This document shows positions 53,977 through 63,124 of a DNA stretch of 64,000 nucleotides, piece after piece. Within the stretch, counting starts at the first letter, position 1. Each line of letters begins with the position of its first letter. The translations under genes were made by a program, and so were the position numbers. Below the pieces are notes generated by a model, which saw only the letters and a program-made list of their open reading frames with translations, searched no databases and was not told where the DNA came from. Source of the stretch: Shewanella polaris (GTDB lineage Bacteria > Pseudomonadota > Gammaproteobacteria > Enterobacterales > Shewanellaceae); the NCBI RefSeq assembly GCF_006385555.1, contig NZ_CP041036.1, positions 3,534,001 through 3,598,000 on the forward strand, written 5' to 3'.

Positions 53977-54306
53977 TTATTTGGCTTTTTGATTAGCTTG
54001 TATTTTATTTAACTCTTGAGACAAAATGCTTTCCATTGTGTCGTTTTGCGGTAATTGTTTTTCAAGTATATCGACTAGCTCATTATATTTTGGCGAACCA
54101 CCTAATTGTGGTAACAAAATGGTCAGAAAAACCAATGGGATTGCCACATAGGTAAACTCATCACCAGACAACGAGCCAAAAAGCATAGCCAATAACATAC
54201 CGACCAAAATAGCGAATAACACTGGCTGGAACAGTTTACTTTTGTTTCGTGATTTAATGGCAGCTTTAACAACTGCAACTTCTTTTTGAGTCATATCCAT
54301 TATCAA
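53977..54306 (-). CDS. Hypothetical two-TM membrane protein, small
   Basis: 109 residues (start ATG 54306, 54300 or 54297; no strong ribosome-binding site). Basic N-terminus, two close transmembrane helices (about 27-47 and 52-66), then a charged helical tail (EYNELVDILEKQLPQ-like region). Not recognised. Its upstream block resembles that of the 2-TM gene at 44551, and a dispersed-repeat fragment lies beside it, so it may belong to the same class of acquired module. Confidence 0.65.
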   Translation of the reverse strand: MIMDMTQKEVAVVKAAIKSRNKSKLFQPVLFAILVGMLLAMLFGSLSGDEFTYVAIPLVFLTILLPQLGGSPKYNELVDILEKQLPQNDTMESILSQELNKIQANQKAK

Positions 54307-54319
54307 ATACCCATAAAAA

Positions 54320-54390
54320 ATAATGTTTTAGTATTTATCTGTGCGCGGTTTTAAAAGTGTAAATCACTTATTGGACTTGGTCGATACCAT
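54320..54390 (-). repeat. attC-like / shared upstream block, copy 2
   Basis: Shares TTTTAGTATTTAT (13 bp exact) and, further on, TTGGACTTGG-CGAT with 44997-45057. The internal stem is weaker than in copy 1. Confidence 0.4.
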
Positions 54391-54427
54391 ATATACATTT
54401 TACGTAACTTTTACTTAACATGATGCT

Positions 54428-54520
54428 ATAAGCATTTTCTTCAACGGCCTCAAGTTCAAAGCTGAATTTAGACATTTTCAAGCAGAAACTAGCTCGTTTT
54501 TGGACAGAAGTGCGTTAGGG
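54428..54520 (-). repeat. Dispersed-repeat fragment
   Basis: TTCTTCAACGGCCTCAAGTT onward (54436) aligns with 44409-44490 for about 85 bp with scattered mismatches, including the TGGACAG hairpin loop. 54521-54743 carries no gene I can support. Confidence 0.65.
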
Positions 54521-54743
54521 TCCTCAACTTAATCTAGTCTAAAAAGATTGGAGAATGTATCACTCACGGCTAACACTATGCAGAATATTGCTTTATCACA
54601 AACAGTATAAGGGGATAGCGGGGTTAAGGTTTAACACCCAAGTATGACACTTTGCGATTAACTCTAGTTGATCTTGTAAATATTTTAGACTGTGCGATCC
54701 AGTCCTCGAGGTCCCAGTAACAGGGGGACATATTTACTTAGCG

Positions 54744-56690
54744 TCAGTCTCTTGAGAGTGCATCTACCGGATTCAATTTAGCCGCATTTCGAGCTGGCAG
54801 ATAACCAAACACAATCCCGATTAACGTCGAACAAGCAAAAGCTGCAACAATTGACGTACTCGAATAGATCATCTGAAAACTGCTGCCTGTGTAGGTAAAT
54901 ATCATGCCGATAAAATAAGCAAGTCCGATCCCCAATGCACCACCACAAAAACACACCAATACTGCTTCAATCAAAAACTGACGCATAATATCGGTTTGTC
55001 TAGCGCCAACAGCCATACGAATACCTATTTCGCGCGTTCGCTCTGTTACCGATACCAGCATGATATTCATTACCCCAATCCCGCCAACTAACAAAGAGAT
55101 AAACGCAATAGCTGATATCAGTAGTGTCATGGTTTCAGATGTTTTTTCGATGCTTTTTCGTATCGTATCTGTATTTATAGTGAAAAAATCAACCGTACCA
55201 TGGCGCATAGTCAATAAGCTGATAATGCCTTGTTCTGCCGCATCGCTAGATACATTCGCATCTATCCTTACGGTAATATCGTTAACATAATTTTGCCTAA
55301 AAATACGCCCGGACACCGTGGTGTACGGCAACCAAACATTCAGTTCATCACTATTGTCGGACACACTTTGAATTGGCTTTGTTACGCCAATAATACGAAC
55401 AGGTAGACGACCGAGAAAAATGACGCTACCCAACGCATTGCCGTCAGGGAAAAGAGTCTGATCGGTATTGGCGTCAATGACGGCAACCTGCTCTAACGTA
55501 TCAATACTATCATCGGCAAAATATTGTCCTTTGGCCAACGCATAACCACGAACGCGAAAATACTCAGTACCCACGCCTTGAATTGAGCCTGTGACGGTTT
55601 CACTTGCATAACGTATGGCAACATTGGTCCTAACGGTTGGGGTTACGCTGTCCACATAGGGCAATATTTTAAGCGCATTTGCATCGTCTGCCGTGAGCGA
55701 CCTAACCCGTTCAGACCGGCGATCGCCACGCCCTGTGCCTGGTTTTATTTCAATAGTATTAGTGCCCATTGAAGCAATATTGTCCAAAATCGATTGCTGC
55801 GAACCTGCACCTAGCGCGACAACAGACACCACTGAAGCAATGCCAATAATAATGCCGAGCATCGTCAGAAACGTACGCAAACGGTGATTGGACATTGCAA
55901 TTAATGCCATTTTTAACGCTTCAAGATAACGCGACCAGTTTATTTTCTTACTCGTTTTAGAAGCTTGTTGGTCTGTGCTTAGCTGGTTTGCTTTTACGGG
56001 GATACGCTTTTGTTTATCGGCAATGATTTCTCCATCTTTTAGCTCAATGACGCGATCTGCAAATTCGGCAATATGCGGATCGTGTGTCACCAAAATAATG
56101 GTGTGACCGTCGCGATTGAGTTCTTGAATGAGCTTCATCATTTCTTCGCCGCTACTGCTATCAAGCGCGCCGGTTGGCTCATCGGCCAGAATAATATCAC
56201 CGCCATTGATTAAAGCTCTGGCGACACTGACACGCTGTTGTTGGCCACCACTTAGCTGGCTTGGCTTATGATCTAAACGATCGCTTAATCCCAGACGAGT
56301 CAGTAGTTTTTTTGCCTTTTCGTGTCGGGTTTGCGCCCCCTCATTGGCATATAATGCCGGTACTTCTACATTACCCTGCGCAGTTAAATCACCTAAAAGA
56401 TGATAGCGCTGAAAGATAAACCCAAAGTATTCACGTCGCAGTGCGGCTAGTTCATTGTCATCCATACGGGATGTGTCCTGACCATTAATGAAATAACTAC
56501 CTGCACTGGGTTTATCCAGACAGCCAAGGATGTTCATTAATGTTGATTTACCCGAACCAGAAGCGCCAATAATGGCAATCAATTCACCACGACAGATTTG
56601 CAGATTAATGTTTTTTAGTACCGTCAACTCCTGCTCTCCGGCAATAAAAGAGCGGCTGACATCCACAATATTTAACAGAACTTCTCCCAT
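54744..56690 (-). CDS. macB: MacB family ABC transporter (ATPase-permease fusion)
   Basis: 648 residues, full-length MacB. N-terminal ATPase: Walker A GASGSGKST, LSGGQQQRVSVARAL, Walker B IILADEPTGALD. A linker with a basic stretch follows. The C-terminal part has a four-TM MacB permease with periplasmic core and FtsX motif (RTREIGIRMAVGARQTDIM). MacAB-TolC exports macrolides, heat-stable toxin and virulence peptides in E. coli. It starts 6 bp after macA. Together they are the last genes of a locus headed by a PEBP-like gene and a two-component system. Confidence 0.93.
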   Translation of the reverse strand: MGEVLLNIVDVSRSFIAGEQELTVLKNINLQICRGELIAIIGASGSGKSTLMNILGCLDKPSAGSYFINGQDTSRMDDNELAALRREYFGFIFQRYHLLGDLTAQGNVEVPALYANEGAQTRHEKAKKLLTRLGLSDRLDHKPSQLSGGQQQRVSVARALINGGDIILADEPTGALDSSSGEEMMKLIQELNRDGHTIILVTHDPHIAEFADRVIELKDGEIIADKQKRIPVKANQLSTDQQASKTSKKINWSRYLEALKMALIAMSNHRLRTFLTMLGIIIGIASVVSVVALGAGSQQSILDNIASMGTNTIEIKPGTGRGDRRSERVRSLTADDANALKILPYVDSVTPTVRTNVAIRYASETVTGSIQGVGTEYFRVRGYALAKGQYFADDSIDTLEQVAVIDANTDQTLFPDGNALGSVIFLGRLPVRIIGVTKPIQSVSDNSDELNVWLPYTTVSGRIFRQNYVNDITVRIDANVSSDAAEQGIISLLTMRHGTVDFFTINTDTIRKSIEKTSETMTLLISAIAFISLLVGGIGVMNIMLVSVTERTREIGIRMAVGARQTDIMRQFLIEAVLVCFCGGALGIGLAYFIGMIFTYTGSSFQMIYSSTSIVAAFACSTLIGIVFGYLPARNAAKLNPVDALSRD

Positions 56691-56696
56691 GGGTTA

Positions 56697-57917
56697 TTAC
56701 CTCGTTCCTTTACCAAGACCTGGTACACTTTGTCCGAGCATATTGCCCTTAGATAAGCCGGTCATAGAAATCGCATCGTCATTAGCTGAAGTTTGACCAA
56801 GCATGATTTGATCACCTTCGTTAAGCCCTGAGAGGATTTGAGCGTAGACTTTATTGTTAATGCCCACTTCAACATCGCGATATTCAATGTGGTTGTCTAC
56901 TATCACTGGCACTTGATACGAAGCACTTGGCCCCGTTTTTGTTATCAATATCTGTGATGGGACAAGCAACGCATCTTGCGCACTGGCTAAAATAATCGAT
57001 ACCTGTGCCGTCATGCCAAAACGCAACTGATTGCCTGGGTTTTCAACATCAAACAGAGCGTTGTAATAAATCGCCTCATCATCGCCAATCAACAACGAAC
57101 TGTCGTCCCCGCTAAGCAATGTTGGCCCTGGTTCAATGGTGCGTAATACACCCCGGTACTTTTTCGCTGTCGCCCCCAAAATACTGAAATAAACAGCTTG
57201 CCCTGCACTCACATTGATAATGTCAGCTTCAGAAACCTGCGCCTTAATCGTCATTAAATCCAATTGCGCTAGCTCAATAATACTGGGGGTACCTTGATTG
57301 TTATTAACGGTTTGCCCTTCTTCTACCGACACGTAAATCACTGTGCCATCAATGGGGGAACGAATAGTTGTGTAACCTAAATTGAGCTTGGCGCTATCGA
57401 CACTGATGATTGCTTTGTCTTTTTCAGCACTGAGTTCATCAAGCTCTGCCAGATAAACCGCCAATATCGATTCTGCCGAGTCAAAGTCTGATACCGACGC
57501 AGCGCCATTAACCAGCATCTTTTTATTACGAGCATATTCAGACTGTGCGACTTTTATTTGAGCCTGCTTTGCCCGATATTGCGCATCAATACTTTGCAAT
57601 GATGCTTGGGCTTCTTTAAGGGCATTTTGTTGAGTTAAGTTATCGATTTGAGCAATCAAGTCGCCCTGTTTTATGTTTTGGCCAACATTCACGTCCATTG
57701 TTTCGATTAACCCCGACACTTGAGCGCCGACACTGACTAATTTAGACGGATAAAGCACGCCGTTTGTGAGTACCACTTTTTCAATATTACCGTGTTGAAC
57801 CACATCGGTGGTAAAGATAGGTTGATCCTGTTGTACTTGAGTGTACTTGTATCCTACAACAGCAACCGTTGCGCCAAGGATAAGAAGCAGCAAGGTGTTT
57901 TTAATGTTCTTTTTCAT
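56697..57917 (-). CDS. macA: MacA family periplasmic adaptor
   Basis: 406 residues from ATG 57917 (AAGAGAT upstream); a frame to 57959 is longer but lacks support. N-terminal anchor (KNTLLLLILGATVAVVGY), lipoyl domain (VGAQVSGLIETMDVNVGQNI), alpha-helical hairpin (about 95-175), beta-barrel and membrane-proximal domains. Forms a tripartite pump with MacB and an outer-membrane TolC. Confidence 0.92.
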   Translation of the reverse strand: MKKNIKNTLLLLILGATVAVVGYKYTQVQQDQPIFTTDVVQHGNIEKVVLTNGVLYPSKLVSVGAQVSGLIETMDVNVGQNIKQGDLIAQIDNLTQQNALKEAQASLQSIDAQYRAKQAQIKVAQSEYARNKKMLVNGAASVSDFDSAESILAVYLAELDELSAEKDKAIISVDSAKLNLGYTTIRSPIDGTVIYVSVEEGQTVNNNQGTPSIIELAQLDLMTIKAQVSEADIINVSAGQAVYFSILGATAKKYRGVLRTIEPGPTLLSGDDSSLLIGDDEAIYYNALFDVENPGNQLRFGMTAQVSIILASAQDALLVPSQILITKTGPSASYQVPVIVDNHIEYRDVEVGINNKVYAQILSGLNEGDQIMLGQTSANDDAISMTGLSKGNMLGQSVPGLGKGTR

Positions 57918-57984
57918 ACGGATCTCTTGATGTCTTTTCGGTGACTGAATTTGCGCCAATTATCTAGTAATAACGGTTTTGCAT

Positions 57985-58776
57985 TTACTTGCTATCAATA
58001 ACAGCAGAAGTCGTATTCAACGTTGATTTACACAATGGCAATGTTGACAGCGGATCCATGTTGTCATTATGTGGCTGTGCTTGTTCCGGATGAGCTTGTG
58101 GTGAATGAGCCCGTTGCGGCGTTTGACAGTGCCGTTCAAAACTCACCGTCAAAGAGTTCGAGTCTAGTACAAAGTCTTGCATGCTTTGTCGAAGCATTAT
58201 TGCAGAAACAGGGGCTGAAACTGGGGCTGACGGATCTATTTCTAACGATTTGGATAGTGCATAAAGATGAAAGGTGTAAATTTTGGGGCCGGGCCCTTTG
58301 GAACATGGCGGTGCATACTCATTACGGTCATTCACTGTATTGCTGCCAAACGAGCCTACAGATTGATTTGCTTTACTACCTGAATCAATGCCAGAAGCTT
58401 GCGCAGGAATATTATAGACAGTCCAATACCACTTGAGTTCTTCAGGCTGGTTTGGTTTAGGAGCCAGAGAGTCAACTTGAGGTGGGGTGTCGTTTTTATT
58501 ATCATTCAAGTAAGGATTTGGTGTGCCCTGTTCATTGTTGGTGGGGTGATGATCAGGCATGTGATCCATTATCATCACCAATGATTGGGTTCCGTCGGGT
58601 ACTCCTTGCCAGCTTAATGGCGGTGAGATCCCCTCTCCCTCACAGGTAAATTCAGTTGGCAATGTACCATTATCTGTAAATGCAGGGCTGGTGAGTTCAA
58701 GCGACGGCTTGGCATTAACGGCCGTTGCGGCTAGCAGCGTCAAAGATAAAATGGAGCCAATAATGTGGGTTTTCAT
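57985..58776 (-). CDS. Exported YbhB/YbcL-type PEBP (Raf kinase inhibitor-like) protein
   Basis: 263 residues, longer than usual. Signal peptide (cleavage near VNAKP). PEBP core: LELTSPAFTDNGTLPTEFTC, GISPPLSWQGVPDGTQSLVM, WTVYNIPAQASGID, and YAPPCSKGPGPKIYTFHLYAL with the ligand pocket. The C-terminal 50 residues are His/Pro/Gln-rich (PQRAHSPQAHPEQAQPHND), unlike standard YbhB, and could bind metal. It lies 67 bp upstream of macA, with a CusR-like box 75 bp before its ATG. Confidence 0.88.
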   Translation of the reverse strand: MKTHIIGSILSLTLLAATAVNAKPSLELTSPAFTDNGTLPTEFTCEGEGISPPLSWQGVPDGTQSLVMIMDHMPDHHPTNNEQGTPNPYLNDNKNDTPPQVDSLAPKPNQPEELKWYWTVYNIPAQASGIDSGSKANQSVGSFGSNTVNDRNEYAPPCSKGPGPKIYTFHLYALSKSLEIDPSAPVSAPVSAIMLRQSMQDFVLDSNSLTVSFERHCQTPQRAHSPQAHPEQAQPHNDNMDPLSTLPLCKSTLNTTSAVIDSK

Positions 58777-58850
58777 GGCCTAATCTCCATAGCAATTAAG
58801 TTAACGATTAATGAGTTAACTTAATTGTATCGATTAGGCTTCGCTGATGG

Positions 58851-58866
58851 ATGACAATGTTGTCAT
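58851..58866. promoter_or_regulatory. CusR/HprR-type palindrome before the PEBP-macAB genes
   Basis: ATGACAA-TG-TTGTCAT, perfect 7-bp arms, overlapping the kinase stop codon (58863-58865). Identical arms occur at 61056-61071 upstream of the regulator gene. It matches the E. coli Cus box core ATGACAA-N2-TTGTCAT. Confidence 0.75.
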
Positions 58867-60299
58867 TTAACGATGGGTAACAACAGCCGCATAGTCACAA
58901 CCTCACTCTCGCTGGGCTCAAGCGTAAGATCGCCACCGTGTGCGCGAGCAATTTCTCTGGCTAAACTTAACCCTAAACCACTGCCGGATATCCCTTGGGT
59001 ATAAGCGGGTTCTCCGCGGTAAAAACGATTAAACAGTTTGACCCTAACGTCGTTTAATATCGGAAGGCAAAAATTGCTAATCACCACCTCTATAACAGAC
59101 TCGTTTTGGCGGGCGTGAATAGTCACAACTTTGTGAGTAAGGCTATAACGCATTACGTTTACGAGCAGATTATTTAACAGCTGCTTCAACAACACAATAT
59201 CGCCTTTAGTGATTAAATCTTTCTCAATCTCACAATCAAGCTCCAGTTCATCCGACAACAAGGTCATATCGGCAATCAACTCATCGACTAATTCAGTAAT
59301 GTTTATCGGCTCAAAATGCAACGCCATAGAGCCAGAATCCGCCTGTGATAGCAGCAACAATTTACGGGTCATGGCTGACAAATGCCCCACTTCATCAAGA
59401 ATGGCATTGAGATCTAATTGCGATGGGTTTTCAGACAATACAGCTTGTTCAAGCTTGCCTCTTAGCACTGTGAGTGGTGTTTTTAGCTCATGAGCTGCAT
59501 CCGCAGTAAAACGAGAAACTTGTCGAAAACTGTCCTCTAAGCGATCGAGCATCGTATTGTATGCATCAATCAACATTTTGAACTCTTTGTCTTCTTTATG
59601 CTCAGGTAAACGGTGACTAAGATCTTTTTGGGTCACCTTATCCATTGCTTTATGTAATCTATTTATTGGTCTAATCGTATTGGTCGCGATAAACCATGCC
59701 CCTAGAATACTGAGCAGTAGAGAAAAAGGAATAACCACAATCAGCGCTGCCTGCAAGGTGCTCGTTAACTGGCTAGTGGTAGCAGCAACATCCACAGCGA
59801 TAAAGCTTTGTTGGTTTGATGCTTGAAATAAACTGGCTCGCCATTGGTTTTGCTGATGTTCAAAAAAGGCAAATTGACAAACAGCGTTGGCTTTATTGTT
59901 ATCGGTTAACGCTAGTGGCTCAGCGCTCACCCAATGTAAGCGACTTATAACATCTTGTACGTCTCCCCCCGTTGGCGCGGTTATGAACCCTTGCTCCACA
60001 GAGCCTACTGAGATCATTAATTGGTTAGGTGAACTAACTCGCAACTTGTCCGTTAAATCAGTCATTAACCGGCTACCAGAAAGCGAAGTATCGCGTAAAT
60101 TACTTATATTGTCAGCGGAGTTATTTACATCAAGTAATGTATGCTTGGGTATTAAGCGTTTTGCTTCCATACAAAGGCGAGAATCAAGGTTAGTCAATTC
60201 TACAGTCATAATACGCGACCAACTTAAGCTGATAACCAACGCAAGCACAGCTGTCACGGTTAAAATTGATATGGCAAAAATACGAGTTCGAAAATACAT
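58863..60299 (-). CDS. Sensor histidine kinase (CusS/HprS-like class)
   Basis: 478 residues. TM1 about 10-28, a periplasmic sensor of about 150 residues, TM2 near 185-205, HAMP (TNTIRPINRLHKAMDKVTQK), H-box FTADAAHELKTPLTVLRG, and a HATPase (NNLLVNVMRYS, GSGLGLSLAREIARAHGG). The FTADAAHELKTPL sequence is typical of heavy-metal/CusS-type kinases. The periplasmic part has two Cys and no Met/His cluster, so the signal could be redox or copper. It lies 9 bp after the regulator gene. Confidence 0.9.
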   Translation of the reverse strand: MYFRTRIFAISILTVTAVLALVISLSWSRIMTVELTNLDSRLCMEAKRLIPKHTLLDVNNSADNISNLRDTSLSGSRLMTDLTDKLRVSSPNQLMISVGSVEQGFITAPTGGDVQDVISRLHWVSAEPLALTDNNKANAVCQFAFFEHQQNQWRASLFQASNQQSFIAVDVAATTSQLTSTLQAALIVVIPFSLLLSILGAWFIATNTIRPINRLHKAMDKVTQKDLSHRLPEHKEDKEFKMLIDAYNTMLDRLEDSFRQVSRFTADAAHELKTPLTVLRGKLEQAVLSENPSQLDLNAILDEVGHLSAMTRKLLLLSQADSGSMALHFEPINITELVDELIADMTLLSDELELDCEIEKDLITKGDIVLLKQLLNNLLVNVMRYSLTHKVVTIHARQNESVIEVVISNFCLPILNDVRVKLFNRFYRGEPAYTQGISGSGLGLSLAREIARAHGGDLTLEPSESEVVTMRLLLPIVK

Positions 60300-60308
60300 A
60301 TTAAAACC

Positions 60309-60992
60309 TTATCGAATGCTCAGGCGATAGCCTGTGCCGCGGACCGACTCAATGGCGCCGACCATTTTTCCGGCCTTCTCTAATGAAGCCATTTTATAAC
60401 GAATGCGTTTAATGCACACATCAACAACATTGGTACAAGGATCAAAGTCGTATCCCCAAACATGCTCCAACAACTGCCCCCGGGTTAATACTTGGTTAGG
60501 TGAACGCATTAAGTGTTCAAGCAAGCTAAATTCTCGGCTAGTGAGTTCGACTGATTGACCCTGACAATTAATGCTTCGATTAATACAATCAAGTTGCAAC
60601 GCGCCTACCTCAACGACATGCTGTTGTGTGCCGCCATGCCGTCGAAGCAAGGCTTGAATCCGAGCATGCAACTCTTCAACATAAAACGGTTTTGCTAAGT
60701 AATCATCAGCGCCCATGTCTAACCCTTGAACGCGATCACCCAATTCATTACGTGCCGTAAGCAGAATAATGGGCGTATCGACACCTTGTTGACGCAGCGA
60801 ACGAAGAATATCCAAACCATCTCTGCCCGGTAGCATAATGTCGAGAATAATCACATCATGAGTATTATTACTTGCCGCCTGATAACCTTGATTGCCATCG
60901 GCACAATGAGTGACGTTGAAATGTTTGGCACGCAAACCTTCACAGATAAAATCTGCAATTTTTTGTTCATCTTCGACAAGCAATACGTTCAT
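60309..60992 (-). CDS. OmpR-family response regulator (CusR/HprR-like)
   Basis: 227 residues. Receiver (MNVLLVEDEQKIADFICEGL, IILDIMLPGRDGLDIL, phospho-Asp in ILDIM, KPFYVEEL). Winged-helix DNA-binding domain (SREFSLLEHLMRSPNQVLTR, FDPCTNVVDVCIKRIRYKM, IESVRGTGYRL). The typical CusR/CopR form VEDE.KIADFI.EGL is present. A palindrome identical in its arms to the Cus box lies 64 bp upstream, consistent with autoregulation. Confidence 0.92.
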   Translation of the reverse strand: MNVLLVEDEQKIADFICEGLRAKHFNVTHCADGNQGYQAASNNTHDVIILDIMLPGRDGLDILRSLRQQGVDTPIILLTARNELGDRVQGLDMGADDYLAKPFYVEELHARIQALLRRHGGTQQHVVEVGALQLDCINRSINCQGQSVELTSREFSLLEHLMRSPNQVLTRGQLLEHVWGYDFDPCTNVVDVCIKRIRYKMASLEKAGKMVGAIESVRGTGYRLSIR

Positions 60993-61055
60993 TGAGTTTT
61001 ATCCTTGGGAAACACTTAAAAGTATCTCACCTGACGCACCGTACCCACAACCTAT

Positions 61056-61093
61056 ATGACAACATTGTCATTTAAGAAATTAAGACTTGTCAT
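61056..61093. promoter_or_regulatory. CusR/HprR-type box plus extra half-site upstream of the regulator
   Basis: ATGACAA-CA-TTGTCAT at 61056-61071, then a further TTGTCAT at 61087-61093, 22 bp (two turns) from the first TTGTCAT. Tandem phased half-sites are typical of OmpR-family binding. Confidence 0.7.
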
Positions 61094-61111
61094 ACAAGAA
61101 AAATTAAAGTC

Positions 61112-61360
61112 ATACCAACCCTATTAGATATGTGATCTTTAAGTTGGAGTTCAAAGTACTTTAGGCAAGGAGAAGATTGAAGCAAAATAGTTATTCTCGG
61201 TAATAAGCTCCTGCGTTACTCTACCACCAGCATCTGAACACCATGGATGGTGGGAATGTCTTAAGTTTTTATGGAAAAAAGATAGACCATACAGTCGTAT
61301 TTTGAAAACATCTAACGAAGCATAAAGTACTTCGAAACCCGTCAGAATAGAGCCTCTCAA
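61112..61360. repeat. Diverged copy of the MITE-like repeat
   Basis: Left end ATACCAACCCTATTAGATAT resembles the terminal repeat at 38833. The inner block around 61193-61240 (CTCCTGCGTTACTCTACC) matches 38908-38960. The right end is not identifiable. A short minus-strand frame over this stretch is not a gene. Confidence 0.5.
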
Positions 61361-61667
61361 TTATTCCACTTCGGTGTTGCATCGATTTAGAATGGAACAC
61401 TATTTTTTCATCAATGCGCCTTGGATTGAAAAACCTGAGAGCCCCTTAACTAACCAGATATTTAATGAGATTGATATCAGCGCTATTCACTCTTTTCTTT
61501 TAGATACTAAAACAAATCAATTAAAAAGTATAAGTGTTAATTGACTCAAGAAAGTGTGGTAGTAATAGGTTTTTGGCTCTTATTATGTAACTCAATAAGT
61601 TAAAAATTGATATTTATCATTAGATAAAATCATGAAGTTGGCAGTGACTTGTAACTCACTTTAGGGC
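61361..61667. other. Intergenic stretch with no supported gene
   Basis: About 300 bp of AT-rich sequence between two repeats. No credible frame, hairpin or operator. Confidence 0.45.
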
Positions 61668-62126
61668 ATAAACGTGTCAGATATACTGACTTTAAAAGGG
61701 ACAGATTCAACTCTGAATTTGTGGGCGTTGAAGACTCTTTATAAAAAGAATGCGTAAGCATACTTAAACCTTCAGGATTCAATTACATTGAGGCCGGTGA
61801 AGAAAATAGCGTGAAGCTCACATGGCCTTTCTCGCACATCTGACCTATATGGATATTGGGAATGTCATTATGATGTCGGGAACATCATTGACCATGTGCT
61901 ACAAGGCATTCAGGCATCCTGCCTATCAGATGTGAGCTTAGATTTCGCGGTACAGGTCATTTCTTGGCGTCCTGCCATCACGACATTCGTGAATCCATTC
62001 ACATCAGATGTACCATCGGAAGCATTAGCATTTTCGAATAAGGCCGAAGCCGTATTCAAATGAGCTTCAACGCTGAATTAATCTGGTGTGGGCGAAGCGC
62101 CACGACGTTAGTGGCGACAGGCCATA
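61668..62126 (+). repeat. Dispersed repeat, longest copy
   Basis: Same blocks and order as 45241-45570: GGGCATAAACGTGTCAGATA, ATTCAACTCTGAA, AGCATTTTCGAATAAGGC, and the end block TCTGGTGTGGGCGAAGCGCC with the GCCACGACGTTAGTGGC hairpin. An extra internal segment of about 150 bp is present. No coding capacity. Confidence 0.7.
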
Positions 62127-62157
62127 AAAAACAGGCCGAACTCACCAGTTCAACAAT

Positions 62158-63024
62158 CTACCCTCTTACTTTATCCAACGCCCCGCAAACCGCATTAACG
62201 CCTTGAATTGCCCTTGGGGTTGCCCGATGAAGTAAATCGGCATCAAACTGATATATATGCTGGTTTTTTACCGCGGGTAACTCAGGCCATTCAGCCCAGT
62301 TGATCCCTAAAATATTACCTTCATCTTGGCTTTGTAAAATCACTTCTGCGCTGGTTAGTAACACATTTTCGATGCTAATTTGTGGGTACTCACTTGCTGC
62401 GTTATAAAACACATTTTCACCATGGCACACTTCAATAAGGTTTTGGATCCAACTGCCTTTAGCAACTGTCATCAGTGGCGTTGACCATAATTGATAAAAA
62501 ACTTTTACCACGGGCTTAGCTTGGTTTTGCTGTTTAATCTCAGCTAATTGCTGACGATAATCATCTGCAACTTGCTTGGCCTTAACTGAATGTCCTGTGA
62601 GCTTGCCTAATTGTTCAAGATCCGTGGCGACATCAACTAAGCGCTTAGGGTCGCTATTAAACAGGTTAAAACCTAAATCACGTAATTGATTAATATCTTC
62701 CATTTTATTGCCGCTTTGCCACACCACAATTAAATCAGGATTTAGCTCAATCACTCGCTCTATTTGGATACCATAATAGCCGCCGATACTCGGAATATTC
62801 TTAGCAGCTGCTGGGTAATCGGCATAATCGGTGGTGGCAATAATTGAGCTGCCTGCACCAATCGCAAACAGCATTTCAACCCCATGAGGCGATAAAGCAA
62901 TAATCCGTTTCGCTGGCGGCTTACCTTGTAAATCATCTGAAGCCATCGATTCAGCCGCAGGTAAAACGAGTGATATAGACGAGAGTCCAATCACTGTGAT
63001 GAGCGATAACAATGTACGTAGCAA
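62158..63024 (-). CDS. btuF: Vitamin B12-binding periplasmic protein BtuF-like
   Basis: About 288 residues. Both candidate starts are TTG; 63024 has AAGGA 7 bp upstream and begins a good signal peptide (LLSLITVIGLSSISLVLPAA), while 63042 lacks a ribosome-binding site. The periplasmic-binding fold carries RIIALSPHGVEMLFAIGAGS, IPSIGGYYGIQIERVIELNP, DLIVVWQSGN and VFYQLWSTPLMTVAKGSWIQ. These match BtuF rather than siderophore-binding proteins. It would deliver cobalamin to BtuCD, which is not in the window. No cobalamin riboswitch is seen in the short upstream spacer. Confidence 0.85.
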   Translation of the reverse strand: MLRTLLSLITVIGLSSISLVLPAAESMASDDLQGKPPAKRIIALSPHGVEMLFAIGAGSSIIATTDYADYPAAAKNIPSIGGYYGIQIERVIELNPDLIVVWQSGNKMEDINQLRDLGFNLFNSDPKRLVDVATDLEQLGKLTGHSVKAKQVADDYRQQLAEIKQQNQAKPVVKVFYQLWSTPLMTVAKGSWIQNLIEVCHGENVFYNAASEYPQISIENVLLTSAEVILQSQDEGNILGINWAEWPELPAVKNQHIYQFDADLLHRATPRAIQGVNAVCGALDKVRG

Positions 63025-63124
63025 AATGCTTTCCTTAATCAAAATGTTTTTAATAATTGTTAGTAATAGTGGTGACTAATGGTGGTTGCTAGCACTCGTT
63101 ATTTAATGATGGTGTTAACACAGC

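Noticed and set aside
58023..58436. 137-codon plus-strand frame opposite the PEBP gene
   Set aside because: Shadow of a gene with a clear signal peptide and family motifs on the minus strand.
63025..63124. Possible cobalamin riboswitch upstream of btuF
   Set aside because: The spacer to the next gene is only about 100 bp, and no B12-box-like conserved segment is visible.
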